Assembly (NCBI RefSeq): GCF_000381025.1
Contig: NZ_KB905813.1
Span: 540,716 to 604,715, forward strand
Length of the DNA: 64,000 nucleotides
Origin: Streptomyces sulphureus DSM 40104
GTDB lineage: Bacteria > Actinomycetota > Actinomycetes > Streptomycetales > Streptomycetaceae
Reading direction: 5' to 3'
The notes beneath the pieces are model-generated. The model was not told the origin of the DNA and ran no database searches. It saw only the letters and a program-made list of their open reading frames with translations. The position numbers and the translations under genes are program-made. Below, piece after piece: positions 11,047-19,872 of this stretch; positions within the stretch are counted from its first letter, which is position 1, and each line of letters starts with the position of its first letter.

Positions 11047-11487
11047 ATGGCACAGAGCGTTGGAGCGGAGCCCGCGGGTGCCCGTCTCGCCGAGATCCAC
11101 CAGCTATACGCGCTCCAGAGTCACTTGATCGATTCGGGGCGCGCCGCCGAGTGGGCGGCCACCTTCACCGACGACGGCGCCTTCCACTCGCCCAGCTACC
11201 CGGAACCCTCGGTCGGCACCGGGCAACTCACCGCGTTCGCCGAGCAGTTCGCCGCCGACGCGCGGAGCGCGGGCGAGGTGCGCCGCCACGTGCTGACCAA
11301 CCTCGTCGTCCATCCCGAGGAGCACGCGGACGGCAGCCTCGCCGTCGAGGCGTACCTCCAGATCGTCGCGACGCCGCACGGGGGCGCCCCGCGCCTCGTG
11401 CGGTTCACGACCGTCTCGGACCGCCTGGTGCGCGAGGGGCACGCCTGGCGCGTCGCACACCGCACCGTCCGCCGCGACGACGCCTGA
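11047..11487 (+). CDS. NTF2-like (SnoaL-type) protein
   Basis: 146 residues from ATG with AAGGA upstream. The sequence has the small cone-shaped NTF2/SnoaL pattern: a first helix IHQLYALQSHLIDSGRAAEWAATFTDDGAFHSP, then TNLVVHPEE and a C-terminal sheet ending AWRVAHRTVRR. Members act as isomerases, dehydratases, cyclases or small subunits of ring-hydroxylating enzymes. No catalytic residue pair can be assigned. It is the first gene of the operon, so a dehydratase or isomerase acting with the two SDRs is plausible. Confidence 0.75.
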   Translation: MAQSVGAEPAGARLAEIHQLYALQSHLIDSGRAAEWAATFTDDGAFHSPSYPEPSVGTGQLTAFAEQFAADARSAGEVRRHVLTNLVVHPEEHADGSLAVEAYLQIVATPHGGAPRLVRFTTVSDRLVREGHAWRVAHRTVRRDDA

Positions 11488-11530
11488 ACCGCCCCGCCGT
11501 CGACTACGACGGCACGAGCATGGAGCCGCA

Positions 11531-12373
11531 ATGAGCACACTCAGCAACGACGAGCAGCAGGGTCCTGGACGCGTGATCGACCGGGCGATCGCCGCCTACT
11601 ACCCCGAACTCCCCGGCAAGGCCGCCGTGATCACCGGCGCCGCCCGCGGAATGGGCGCCGCGTACACCGAGGGGCTCGTCGCCCGCGGGGTCGACGTCGT
11701 CGGCGGGGACCTCGACCTCGACGCCATGAAGGCGACGGCCGACGCCGTGAACGCGGGCACCCGCACCGTCCCCGCAGACGGCGTCCGCGGCCGGGTGCAC
11801 CCCGTCGCCCTCGACGTCGGGGACGCCGACGGGCACGAGGAGTTGGCGCAGGCCGCGCTCGCCGAGTTCGGCCGGCTGGACTTCTGGGTGAACAACGCAG
11901 GCGTCTTCCCCTACGGGCTCGCCGAGGAGATCACCCCCGAGCAGATCGACTCGACCCTCCGGGTCAACGTGCAGGGCGTGCTCCACGGGGCCCAGACCGC
12001 GGCGCGGCACATGGAGCCCGGGGGTGCGATCGTCAACATGTCCTCCGTCTCGGCGGTACGGGTGCGCAGGGGACGCGGCGCGTACTGCGCCTCCAAGGCG
12101 GCCGTCGCGCACCTGACGGAGTCCCTCGCCGTGGAGTTGGGGGACAAGGGCCTGCGCGTCAACGCCATCGCCCCCGGCTACATCGACACCGAGATGACCC
12201 GGTGGGTGCGCGAGGACCCGGCGGCGCTGGAGCACGCCTTGGACTCGGTGCCGCTCCACCGACTCGGTGCGCCGGAGGAGGTCTTCGGCGCCCTGCTGTT
12301 CCTGCTCTCCGACAGCGCGCGGTACGTGACGGGGCACAGCCTCGCCGTCGACGGGGGCTCCCGCCATGTCTGA
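11531..12373 (+). CDS. Short-chain dehydrogenase/reductase
   Basis: 280 residues. Classical SDR motifs are present: the cofactor loop TGAARGMGAAYTEG, an acidic residue after the second strand (GGDLDLDAM), NNAG, the active-site SSVSAVRVRRGRGAYCASK (Ser, Tyr, Lys) and a C-terminal TGHSLAVDGG. It likely oxidises an alcohol to a ketone with NAD(P). Its stop overlaps the next SDR start by eight nt, so the two are translationally coupled. The substrate is unknown; the family also includes hydroxysteroid and terpenoid dehydrogenases. Confidence 0.9.
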   Translation: MSTLSNDEQQGPGRVIDRAIAAYYPELPGKAAVITGAARGMGAAYTEGLVARGVDVVGGDLDLDAMKATADAVNAGTRTVPADGVRGRVHPVALDVGDADGHEELAQAALAEFGRLDFWVNNAGVFPYGLAEEITPEQIDSTLRVNVQGVLHGAQTAARHMEPGGAIVNMSSVSAVRVRRGRGAYCASKAAVAHLTESLAVELGDKGLRVNAIAPGYIDTEMTRWVREDPAALEHALDSVPLHRLGAPEEVFGALLFLLSDSARYVTGHSLAVDGGSRHV

Positions 12374-13160
12374 GTTCAGGGAGCCGGTGCGCTACCCGGA
12401 GGTCGTCCTCGTCACCGGGGCCGCCGGCGGGATGGGTGCCGCGCACGCGCGGGCCCTCGCGCACCGCGGCAGCCACGTCTGCCTCGCCGACACGGCGGAC
12501 GCGGGCCCCGTCGCCGAGGAGATCGCCGCCGCCGGCGGCACCGCGTCCGTGCACGCGCTCGACGTCACCGACTCGGCGCAGTGGCGGCGGCTGGTGGCGC
12601 AGGTGCGCGCGGAGCGGGGGCGGCTGGACGGGCTCGTCAACAACGCGGGGATCTCCCGCCGCTTGGGGTTCCTGGAGACCTCGGAGGAGGTCTGGGACCA
12701 GGTGCTGCGCGTCAATCTCGACGGCGCCTTCCACGGTATGCAGGCCGCCGCCCCGCTGATGCGGGAGGGCGGGGGCGGCTCCGTCGTCAACATCTCGTCG
12801 ATCTCCGGTCAGATCGGGTACTTCTCGCCGTCGTACTCCGCCAGCAAGTGGGGGCTCACGGGGCTCTCGAAGTCGGCCGCCGGCGAGTTGGCGGCCTGGA
12901 ACATCCGCGTCAACTCCGTCCACCCCGGGCTCGTCGCCACCGGACTGCTCGACGGCGCCGACGCGTTCGTGGACGCGGCGGTGCGCAGCATCCCCGCGGG
13001 GCGGACGGCGCGACCCGAGGAGGTCACCGACATCGTGCTGCACCTGCTCTCCGACCGCTCCTCCTACGTGACGGGCGCCGAGATCACCGTCGACGGCGGG
13101 CTCGTCTCCAACGGGCTCTACCACCGCATACTCGCCGACGCCGAGGAGGTCGCCCGATGA
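12366..13160 (+). CDS. Short-chain dehydrogenase/reductase
   Basis: 264 residues, a second SDR coupled to the first. It shows VLVTGAAGGMGAAHARAL, a D after the second strand (CLADTADAG), VNNAG, the SSISGQIGYFSPSYSASK catalytic triad and ITVDGG at the end. The pair probably acts in sequence or on opposite stereoisomers in one pathway. Its stop overlaps the following flavoprotein start in an ATGA. Confidence 0.9.
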   Translation: MSEFREPVRYPEVVLVTGAAGGMGAAHARALAHRGSHVCLADTADAGPVAEEIAAAGGTASVHALDVTDSAQWRRLVAQVRAERGRLDGLVNNAGISRRLGFLETSEEVWDQVLRVNLDGAFHGMQAAAPLMREGGGGSVVNISSISGQIGYFSPSYSASKWGLTGLSKSAAGELAAWNIRVNSVHPGLVATGLLDGADAFVDAAVRSIPAGRTARPEEVTDIVLHLLSDRSSYVTGAEITVDGGLVSNGLYHRILADAEEVAR

Positions 13161-14584
13161 CCGACGCACACGACGAGTGGGACGTCGTCGTCGTGGGTGG
13201 CGGCGGCGCGGGCCTCGCCGCGGCCGCCTCCGCTTCCGAGGAGGGCGCGCGGGTGCTGCTCTTCGAGTCCGAGCGCGAACTGGGCGGCTCGACGCGGCTG
13301 TCGGCCGGCATGTTCACCGCGGGCGGTACCGCGGTGCAGCGGGCGCTCGGCGTCGAGGACACCGTCGAGCGGTTCTTCCAGCACTACATGGACCTCAACC
13401 ACTGGCAGTTGAAGCCGGGGCTGGTCCGCGCGTTCTGCACACACGCAGGGCCGGCGCTGGAGTGGCTCGTCTCGCTCGGCCTCGAGGTGCCCGCCGCGGT
13501 CTCGGCCAACGCCCACACGCCCGGCCTCTGCCAGGCGGGCGTGGAGGACGTCTGGCGCGGCCACGTGCCGCGCGACCAGGGGTACGGGCTCGTCGAGGTG
13601 CTGGAGCGGGCGTGCCGCAGGCACAAGGTGGAGACGGTCCTCGACACCCGGGTCGAGGCGCTGCTGTACGAGGACGGACGGGTCCGCGGCGTGGTCGCCG
13701 ACGGCATCGAGGTGCGCGCGCCCGCGGTCGCCGTGACGACCGGCGGCTTCGCGCAGGACCCGGCGCTCGTCGAGCGGTACTACCCGCGGGCGCACCGGGC
13801 AGGGGGGTCGCTCTTCGTCGTGGCGGCCCCCGGCAGCCGCGGCGACCACCTCCGGTTCGCCTCCCAGGTGGAAGGCGCCGTCACGGGCGAGGGCTGGGGC
13901 CTGATGCTGCCGACGGCGTACTTCCAGCGGTACCACCACTGGCAGTCGGGCTTCCCGCCCGCCTCCCGCGTCCACGTCAACGCGGCAGGGCGCCGGTTCA
14001 TGGACGAGGACGCCTCGTACGCCGTCTCCTCCGGGATCATCGATGCCCAACCGGGGCCCGTCTGGGCCGTCTTCGACGAGCGGGCCCGCCGCGGCCTCCC
14101 CGTCGGGTACGCGGACTGGACCCCCGAGGGTGTCGCGGCGGAGGCGGCGGCCGGACGCACGGCGTGTGCCGAGTCGCTCGACGCGCTCGCCTCCTCGATG
14201 CACGTGCCGGCGGAGGCGCTGCGCGCGACCGTCGCCCGCTGGAACGCCGAGCTGCCGTACGGCAGGGACTCGGAGTTCCTCCGCCACCGCACGCTCGCCA
14301 ACAAGGGCGGCCCCACCGAGCCGGACCCGATCGGCGAGCCGCCGTACTACGCCGTCCGCCTGCTGCCGGCCGAACTCGTCTGCACGCACGCGGGGTTGGA
14401 GATCGACGGCGACGCCGCCGCGCTGGACCGCGAAGGCGCCCCCGTGCCGGGGCTCTTCGCCGCGGGCGAAGCAGGCGCCGGTGTCCTCGGCGAGCGGTAC
14501 ATCGGCGGCGGCAACGCCGTCGCCAACGCCGTGACGATGGGCCGGCTCGCCGGCCGCAACGCCGCCCGCGCGGCGACCCACTGA
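13157..14584 (+). CDS. FAD-dependent oxidoreductase (fumarate-reductase / ketosteroid-dehydrogenase type)
   Basis: 475 residues. The N-terminal dinucleotide fold is VVVVGGGGAGLAAAASASEEG, followed by GGSTRLSAGMF, a TTGGFAQDP segment and the C-terminal AGLEIDGDAAALDREG and ERYIGGGNAVANAVTMGRLAGR, which close the FAD site. This layout is shared by soluble fumarate reductases, 3-ketosteroid Delta1-dehydrogenases and related desaturases acting on carbon-carbon bonds next to carbonyls. The start overlaps the preceding SDR (ATGA). With two SDRs and an NTF2-like protein it suggests dehydrogenation of a cyclic ketone or acid; the substrate is not known. Confidence 0.85.
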   Translation: MTDAHDEWDVVVVGGGGAGLAAAASASEEGARVLLFESERELGGSTRLSAGMFTAGGTAVQRALGVEDTVERFFQHYMDLNHWQLKPGLVRAFCTHAGPALEWLVSLGLEVPAAVSANAHTPGLCQAGVEDVWRGHVPRDQGYGLVEVLERACRRHKVETVLDTRVEALLYEDGRVRGVVADGIEVRAPAVAVTTGGFAQDPALVERYYPRAHRAGGSLFVVAAPGSRGDHLRFASQVEGAVTGEGWGLMLPTAYFQRYHHWQSGFPPASRVHVNAAGRRFMDEDASYAVSSGIIDAQPGPVWAVFDERARRGLPVGYADWTPEGVAAEAAAGRTACAESLDALASSMHVPAEALRATVARWNAELPYGRDSEFLRHRTLANKGGPTEPDPIGEPPYYAVRLLPAELVCTHAGLEIDGDAAALDREGAPVPGLFAAGEAGAGVLGERYIGGGNAVANAVTMGRLAGRNAARAATH

Positions 14585-14646
14585 ACCACCGACGCGGGAC
14601 GTGCGCGTCCCGCCGCAGGAAACCCCTGCCTCCCCAAGGAGTTGTC

Positions 14647-15996
14647 ATGGGAGCTCCCCTCAACGTCGAGGAAAGCGAGCTGGGAAAGCGGACCGTCAAG
14701 AAGGTCTCCTGGCGCATCCTCCCGATCGTCGGCCTGCTCTACGTCTTCAACTACATGGACAGGTCGAACATCAGCTACGCCCAGTTGGGCATGGCGCACG
14801 AACTCGGCATCACAGCGGCGACGTTCGGCACCGCTGCTGCCGTCTTCTTCCTCGCGTACGTCGTCTTCGAAGTCCCGAGCAACATGCTGATGAAGAAGGT
14901 GGGCGCGCGGCTGTGGCTGGCGCGGATCGCCGTCAGTTGGGGCATCGTCACGGTGATCACGGGCTTCGTCGCCAACGTCACCCAGCTCTACGCCGCGCGG
15001 CTGGTGCTCGGCGTCGCCGAGGCCGGCCTCTTCCCCGGGCTGCTCCTCTACCTGACGCTCTGGTACCGGGCCGAGGAGCGCGGCCGGGCGATCGCGGCGA
15101 TGGCGCTCGCGCAACCGGTGGCGATGGTGCTCGGCAGCCTGACCGGCGGGTGGATTCTCGACCACGTCGACTGGTTCGGGATGAGCGGGTGGCGCTGGGT
15201 CTTCATGCTCCAGGGCGCGCCGGCCATCCTCATCGGCATCGTCACCCTCCTCTACCTGCCCAACACCCCCGCGAAGGCCCGGTTCCTCAGCTCCGAGGAG
15301 AGCGCCTGGCTGGAGCGGGAGATCAGCAGCGAGTACCAGCCGGAGGAGAAGGAGACCTTCCTCGGGCAGTTGCGCGCCCTGAAGAACCGCACCGTGCTGC
15401 ACCTGGCGGTGGCGAACCTCTTCGCCGCCTGCGGCCTGTACGGGTTCACGTTCTTCCTGCCGCAGATCGTCCAGCAGATGGACCCGTCCTACTCCGCCAC
15501 CAACATCGGCCTGCTGGGGGCGATCCCGTTCGCCATCGGGGCCCTCGGCATGGTGCTGGTCGCCCGGAACTCAGACCGCAGCGGGGAGCGGCGGAACCAT
15601 GTCGTCGGACTGATGGTGCTGGCGGCGGTCGGCCTCGCCGGCACCATCACCTTCCGGCACACGCCCGTTGCGGCGCTCGTCTGCCTCTCGCTCGTCGCGG
15701 TCGGCGTCCTCGGGTACATGGCGCCGTACTGGGCGATGGCCGCGCGGCTGCTGCCGCGCGAGCACACCGCCGTCGGGCTCGCCGGCATCAACTCCGTCGC
15801 GGCGCTGGGCGGCTTCCTCGGTCCGTACGTCATCGGGGCCAACGCCACTGCTGACAACGTCACGGTGGGGCTGTACTTCCCGATCGGCTGCCTCGTCGTC
15901 TGTGCGCTCATGCTGCTCTTCCTCCGGGTGCCGCGCGAAGAACGCACACGCGAGAAGGAAGCGGCTCAGCAGCCCGTCGCGGCCGACTCCGCCTGA
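14647..15996 (+). CDS. MFS transporter, anion:cation symporter (ACS) type
   Basis: 449 residues with about 12 hydrophobic segments. The early NYMDRSNISYAQLGMAHELG motif and the following VFEVPSNMLMKKVGARLWLARI are characteristic of the ACS branch (phthalate, tartrate, glucarate and similar organic anion uptake). LTLWYRAEERGRAIA is the usual loop motif. The cytoplasmic C-terminus is charged (REERTREKEAAQQ). It is last in the IclR-governed operon and is likely the importer of the catabolised acid. Confidence 0.9.
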   Translation: MGAPLNVEESELGKRTVKKVSWRILPIVGLLYVFNYMDRSNISYAQLGMAHELGITAATFGTAAAVFFLAYVVFEVPSNMLMKKVGARLWLARIAVSWGIVTVITGFVANVTQLYAARLVLGVAEAGLFPGLLLYLTLWYRAEERGRAIAAMALAQPVAMVLGSLTGGWILDHVDWFGMSGWRWVFMLQGAPAILIGIVTLLYLPNTPAKARFLSSEESAWLEREISSEYQPEEKETFLGQLRALKNRTVLHLAVANLFAACGLYGFTFFLPQIVQQMDPSYSATNIGLLGAIPFAIGALGMVLVARNSDRSGERRNHVVGLMVLAAVGLAGTITFRHTPVAALVCLSLVAVGVLGYMAPYWAMAARLLPREHTAVGLAGINSVAALGGFLGPYVIGANATADNVTVGLYFPIGCLVVCALMLLFLRVPREERTREKEAAQQPVAADSA

Positions 15997-16271
15997 GCAG
16001 GCGTGTCCGCCCGGCCGGCGTGCGCCCTCTCCCGGTGGGGCGCACCCGGCCGATGCGGAGTCCCGACTCCCGGGCGTGCGCCGTGATCTGGGCGCGGTTG
16101 CGGGCGGCAAGCCTTCGTTGGACGTTGCGGAGGGGGTGGTGCGGAGATCGGCGGGGACCTCGTCCGTGCCGCGGCCGCGGGAGACGAGTCGGACGACGTC
16201 GCGCTCGCGGTTCCGGCCGATCCGTGCGGGCCGATCCGTGCGGTCCGCGGCGTGAGGCAGCCGGGCCGACC

Positions 16272-16277
16272 TAGGCT
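16272..16277 (+). promoter_or_regulatory. -10 box of a leaderless promoter
   Basis: TAGGCT ends seven nt before the ATG at 16285, placing the predicted transcription start at the A of the start codon. No clear -35 hexamer was found. Confidence 0.5.
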
Positions 16278-16284
16278 GAGGCGT

Positions 16285-17283
16285 ATGGAAGACATTGTCA
16301 CCCTCGCCACCCGCCTCGCAGAGGAAGTGCTGTTTCCGCACGCGTCGGCCGTGGACGCGGGGGAGCGGGACCTCGCCCGCAACCTCGACGTCCTCGCCGA
16401 ACACCGCTTCTACGGCGCGATGTTGCCGCCCGAGGCCGGCGGTCTGGGCGCCGACCCGTCGACGGCCGCCCTCGCCGCCGAGATCCTCGCCGGCGGATGC
16501 CTGAGCACCACCCTCACGCTCGGGCAGCACCAGGGCATCACCGGGCTCGTCGCCGGGCAGGGGATGCCGGACTTCCGCGAACGGTGGCTGCCCGGGCTCG
16601 CCTCCGGCCGGGTCCGCAGCGGGGCCGCGTTCACCGGCGCCATCCCCGGGCCGCCCCGCCTGCGGGCCACCGCGGCACCCGGCGGATACCGGCTCGACGG
16701 GGCGGCGCCCTGGGTGAGCGGCTGGGGCATGGTCCACGTCCTCGGCACGGCTGCCAGGGACGAGGACGACCGCATCGCCTGGCTCCTCGTCGATGCCGAG
16801 GAGGCTGCCACGCTGCGGGTGCATCCGCAGCGGATGCTTGCGGCCAACGCGACCCGCACCGTCACCGTCGAGTTCGACGGCCACCCCGTCCCCGCCGACC
16901 GCCTTGTCACCGTGACGACGCAGGCCGAGCACGCAGCCGGTGAGCCGTTCACCAAGCGCCTCAACGGTTCTCTGGTGCTCGGAGTCGCCCGCCGCGCCGT
17001 GGAGTTGCTCGGCGGCGGTGCGTGGCGTACGGAGCTCGACGAGTGCCGGGCCGAACTGGACGCCATGGCCGACATCGACGCCGCACGCGCCAGGGCGGGC
17101 GAGTTCGCGGTCCGCGCGGCGACGGCGGCCGTCGTCGAGGGCGCGGGGCGCGGCGTGCTGGCGGACGCGGCGCCCCAACGGCTGCTGCGCGAGGCCGGGT
17201 TGATGCTGGTGTTCAGCTCGCGGCCCGCGATCCAGGCGGGGTTGCTGGAGCGGCTGGCGCCCGGGGCGGCGTCCGCGCAGTGA
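16285..17283 (+). CDS. Acyl-CoA dehydrogenase-family protein, short
   Basis: 332 residues, shorter than the usual 380 or so. The N-terminal helical domain reads LAEHRFYGAMLPPEAGGLGADPST, the middle domain has SGAAFTGAIPGPPRLRAT and GYRLDGAAPWVSGWGMVHVL, and the C-terminal helices end LLREAGLMLVFSSRPAIQAGLLERL. The usual catalytic Glu motif (YEGT-like) is absent, so it may be an FAD-lyase, an oxygenase-type relative or one subunit of a heteromer. It is monocistronic by appearance, with its own leaderless promoter. The substrate is not inferable. Confidence 0.7.
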   Translation: MEDIVTLATRLAEEVLFPHASAVDAGERDLARNLDVLAEHRFYGAMLPPEAGGLGADPSTAALAAEILAGGCLSTTLTLGQHQGITGLVAGQGMPDFRERWLPGLASGRVRSGAAFTGAIPGPPRLRATAAPGGYRLDGAAPWVSGWGMVHVLGTAARDEDDRIAWLLVDAEEAATLRVHPQRMLAANATRTVTVEFDGHPVPADRLVTVTTQAEHAAGEPFTKRLNGSLVLGVARRAVELLGGGAWRTELDECRAELDAMADIDAARARAGEFAVRAATAAVVEGAGRGVLADAAPQRLLREAGLMLVFSSRPAIQAGLLERLAPGAASAQ

Positions 17284-17369
17284 GACGCGGCGGCCTGCGC
17301 CGCCCGTCGTGATCGTCGGAGGCACCTCCGGTCAACGGCGCGCGGAGCAGGCTGCTTAGGGTTCCCCCC

Positions 17370-18119
17370 ATGGAGTGGTGGGAAGTTCTCGTGATCTCGT
17401 TCGCCGGTCTGTGGGCCGGGACCATCAACACGGTCGTCGGCTCGGGGACATTGGTGACCTTCCCCGTGCTCGTCGCCCTCGGCTACCCACCGGTGACGGC
17501 GACGACCTCCAACGCGATCGGCCTCGTCCCCGGCACCATCGCCGGCGCGTGGGGCTACCGCCACGAACTCGGGGAGCGCAGCGGCAGTCTGCGCAGCCTC
17601 GCGGTCGCCTCGTTCTTCGGCGCCCTCGGCGGCTCCGCACTGCTGCTGACGCTCCCGCACGACGCCTTCGAGACCGTGGTGCCCTGGCTCGTCGGCCTCT
17701 CCGTCGCGCTCGTCGCGGTGCAGCCGCTGCTGACGAAGTGGCTCGGCACCCGGAACGCCGACGCGAAGCCGGGACCGCTGCTGTTCTTCCTCATCTTCCT
17801 GATCGGCATCTACGGCGGCTACTTCACCGCGGCCCAGGGGATCATGCTCGTCGGCGTCATGGGCCTGCTGATGCCTGACACGGTGCAGCGGCTCAACGCG
17901 GTGAAGAACGGGTTGAGCGCCGTGGTGAACCTCGTCGCAGGCGCCGTCTACGCCGTGGTGGCGCCGGTGAGTTGGCCGGTCGTCGGCCTGCTCGCGGTCA
18001 GCTCCACCTGCGGCGGTCTCCTCGGGGCCAAAATCGGTCGCAAGCTGCCGCCGCTGGCGCTGCGGATCGTGATCGTGGTGATCGGGGTCGCTGCGGTGGT
18101 GCACATGGTCATGGAGTGA
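17370..18119 (+). CDS. TauE/SafE-family sulfite/organosulfur exporter
   Basis: 249 residues, about eight membrane segments. The first repeat reads SFAGLWAGTINTVVGSGTLVTFPVLVALG, the second begins GIYGGYFTAAQGIMLVGVMG and continues LNAVKNGLSAVVNLVAGAVYAV, the internal duplication typical of the TauE/SafE (DUF81) family. Such proteins move sulfite, sulfoacetate or other small anions across the membrane. TAGGGT (17357-17362) lies seven nt before the ATG, so the gene is probably transcribed alone from a leaderless promoter. Confidence 0.88.
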   Translation: MEWWEVLVISFAGLWAGTINTVVGSGTLVTFPVLVALGYPPVTATTSNAIGLVPGTIAGAWGYRHELGERSGSLRSLAVASFFGALGGSALLLTLPHDAFETVVPWLVGLSVALVAVQPLLTKWLGTRNADAKPGPLLFFLIFLIGIYGGYFTAAQGIMLVGVMGLLMPDTVQRLNAVKNGLSAVVNLVAGAVYAVVAPVSWPVVGLLAVSSTCGGLLGAKIGRKLPPLALRIVIVVIGVAAVVHMVME

Positions 18120-18555
18120 ACGGGCCGGGTACGCGGTGCCGTCGGTCGGCGTTCGGAGGGTGGGCCGCAGGCGCCGACGCCGCTGGAAGAACGGCCAGTT
18201 GGACTCCCCTCGTCGGCACGGTGAGGGTTTCGCGAGTGCTGTAGCAGCTCTCCGGCGGCTTGGTCGCGCAGGCTTCCGACGTGGAGGCTCGCATGCTGCT
18301 CGGCACGGTGGAGGGGCTCGCTGTCCGCCTCACCTCGGTCGGTTGCGGGAAGAAGGAGGCCGGACGCCTTCTCCCGCGTACCCGGAGCGTGCCCGAACCG
18401 GTGGATCTCGCCGACGAGGAGCGGCCGCCGCGGGCGAGACCGTCCCCCAAGAGGAGGAGGGCAGGAAGCCCAAGCGACCTGCCCCGCCCGGGAGTCAGGG
18501 CGGACGGCCCAGCCGCAGGCGTCCGGGCCGCGGCGTGCAGCGGGACGCCGCGGCC
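18120..18555. other. Gene-poor spacer between convergent genes
   Basis: About 436 nt. No frame shows a family resemblance or a convincing ribosome site; translations are Arg/Pro/Ala-rich. It ends in the hairpin that terminates the secreted hydrolase gene. Confidence 0.45.
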
Positions 18556-18583
18556 CGGCGCCGGGGTCTGCACCCCGGCGCCG
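18556..18583 (-). terminator. Terminator of the secreted hydrolase gene
   Basis: A perfect 12-bp stem (CGGCGCCGGGGT, 18556-18567, complement 18572-18583) around a CTGC loop, nine nt beyond the stop codon on the minus strand. Confidence 0.75.
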
Positions 18584-18592
18584 TAGCTCGGC

Positions 18593-19693
18593 CTACTTCG
18601 CGGAGTCCTCCCCGCGCCAGGCGCAACTGCCCGCTGTGGCGCCCCTGTCGAGGGCGCGCTCGGCGGCCGCCTCCTTCAGCACCCGGGTCTTGCCGCCCGT
18701 GCACACCGGGGTGCGGTCGGCGTAGCCGGCCAGGTCCAGGAGGATCTGGTCCCAGTGGCGGTACTGCACGTCGTGCCCGCTGTCGTCGTACTCGCGCACG
18801 ACAGGCTTCTTCGGCAGCGCCTTGCTCCAGCGTGCCTGTGCTTCGGGCGTGACGGTGGTGTCCTTGAGCCCGGTGTAGACGTAGGCCGGCGCCTTCAGCC
18901 GCGACATGTCGGGGCCGGGGCGCTCGCAGTACAGCTTCTGCTCGTGCACCTGCGCCGACGGGTCGCCCTTCTGCCCCTGCAGGTAGTAGGAGCGTCCGCC
19001 GTCCTCCTCGGCCGTGTCGGTGAAGCCGGGGATGCGGTGCATGGGGCTGTCGTCGTCGAAACCCCACCACGAGCGGGGATCGCGGATCTGCTCGCCGAAG
19101 TACTCCTTCAGCTCCGCGTCGCTCTTGCCGCAGTACGACGGCTTCTCGCCGTACGGCGGCGCCGCGGCCGCCAGGTGGAGTGACGAGATCCGCTGCGGCG
19201 CGGCCTCGGCGAAGTGCGCCGCGTACGGGCCGCCGCCGGAGATGGCGACGACGGACGCCCTGCGGATGCCCAGTTCGTCGAGGACGGCCTCGACGTCGGA
19301 GGTGTAGTCGTCGAAGTCGAGCCCCGCGTCGAACTCCGTGTCGCCGAAGCCGTTGCGCTCGATGGAGACGATGCGCTGGCCGAGGTCCTCGCGGGTGGTG
19401 CGGAGGAACTCGGTCATGCCCGACGCGCGCGCCGTCGTTCCCGTACCGCCCATGAAGACCACCGGGTCGCCGTACGTGCGGCCGTTGTCGCCCGTGTCGC
19501 TGTAGTGCACGGTGCGGCCCGCGTTCTCCATCTGGTGCATCGCCGGGCCCAACGGGTCGAACTCGTCCTGCACGACGGGCTTGGGGCGCTTGTCGGCCTC
19601 CGCGCTCGATGCTCCGGCGGTGAATCCGACCGCCCCCGCGACCGCGGCCACGGAGAGGGTGAACGCCACTGCTGCTGTCGGTGCCTTCTTCAT
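18593..19693 (-). CDS. Secreted alpha/beta-hydrolase
   Basis: 366 residues. The N-terminus MKKAPTAAVAFTLSVAAVAGAVG is a Sec signal peptide with an AxA-like cleavage region (GASSAEA). The mature part has an alpha/beta-hydrolase core: VVFMGGTGTTARA (oxyanion region), IVSIERNGFGDTEFD, a nucleophile elbow VVAISGGGPYAAHFAEAAP (Ser in S-G-G-G rather than G-x-S-x-G of the canonical type), and late acid and His candidates in YTGLKDTTVTP and DDSGHDVQYRHWD. Four cysteines in the mature region may form disulfides. An extracellular esterase or peptidase is likely; the substrate is unknown. Confidence 0.85.
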   Translation of the reverse strand: MKKAPTAAVAFTLSVAAVAGAVGFTAGASSAEADKRPKPVVQDEFDPLGPAMHQMENAGRTVHYSDTGDNGRTYGDPVVFMGGTGTTARASGMTEFLRTTREDLGQRIVSIERNGFGDTEFDAGLDFDDYTSDVEAVLDELGIRRASVVAISGGGPYAAHFAEAAPQRISSLHLAAAAPPYGEKPSYCGKSDAELKEYFGEQIRDPRSWWGFDDDSPMHRIPGFTDTAEEDGGRSYYLQGQKGDPSAQVHEQKLYCERPGPDMSRLKAPAYVYTGLKDTTVTPEAQARWSKALPKKPVVREYDDSGHDVQYRHWDQILLDLAGYADRTPVCTGGKTRVLKEAAAERALDRGATAGSCAWRGEDSAK

Positions 19694-19872
19694 TTCTCGG
19701 TCTCCCAGTTGTCAATGTGCGAGAGGGGACCTGCCCGGGAACTCGTGGGTCATGCCTGTCCGACCTGCGACGACGGCACAGACGAGTACCCCGCGCGGTG
19801 GGCGGCGCGACCGCGCCCGTCCGCCGCGTACCCTTCCGCGAGAGGGCGCGACACAGTAGAGGAGAGCCGTCC

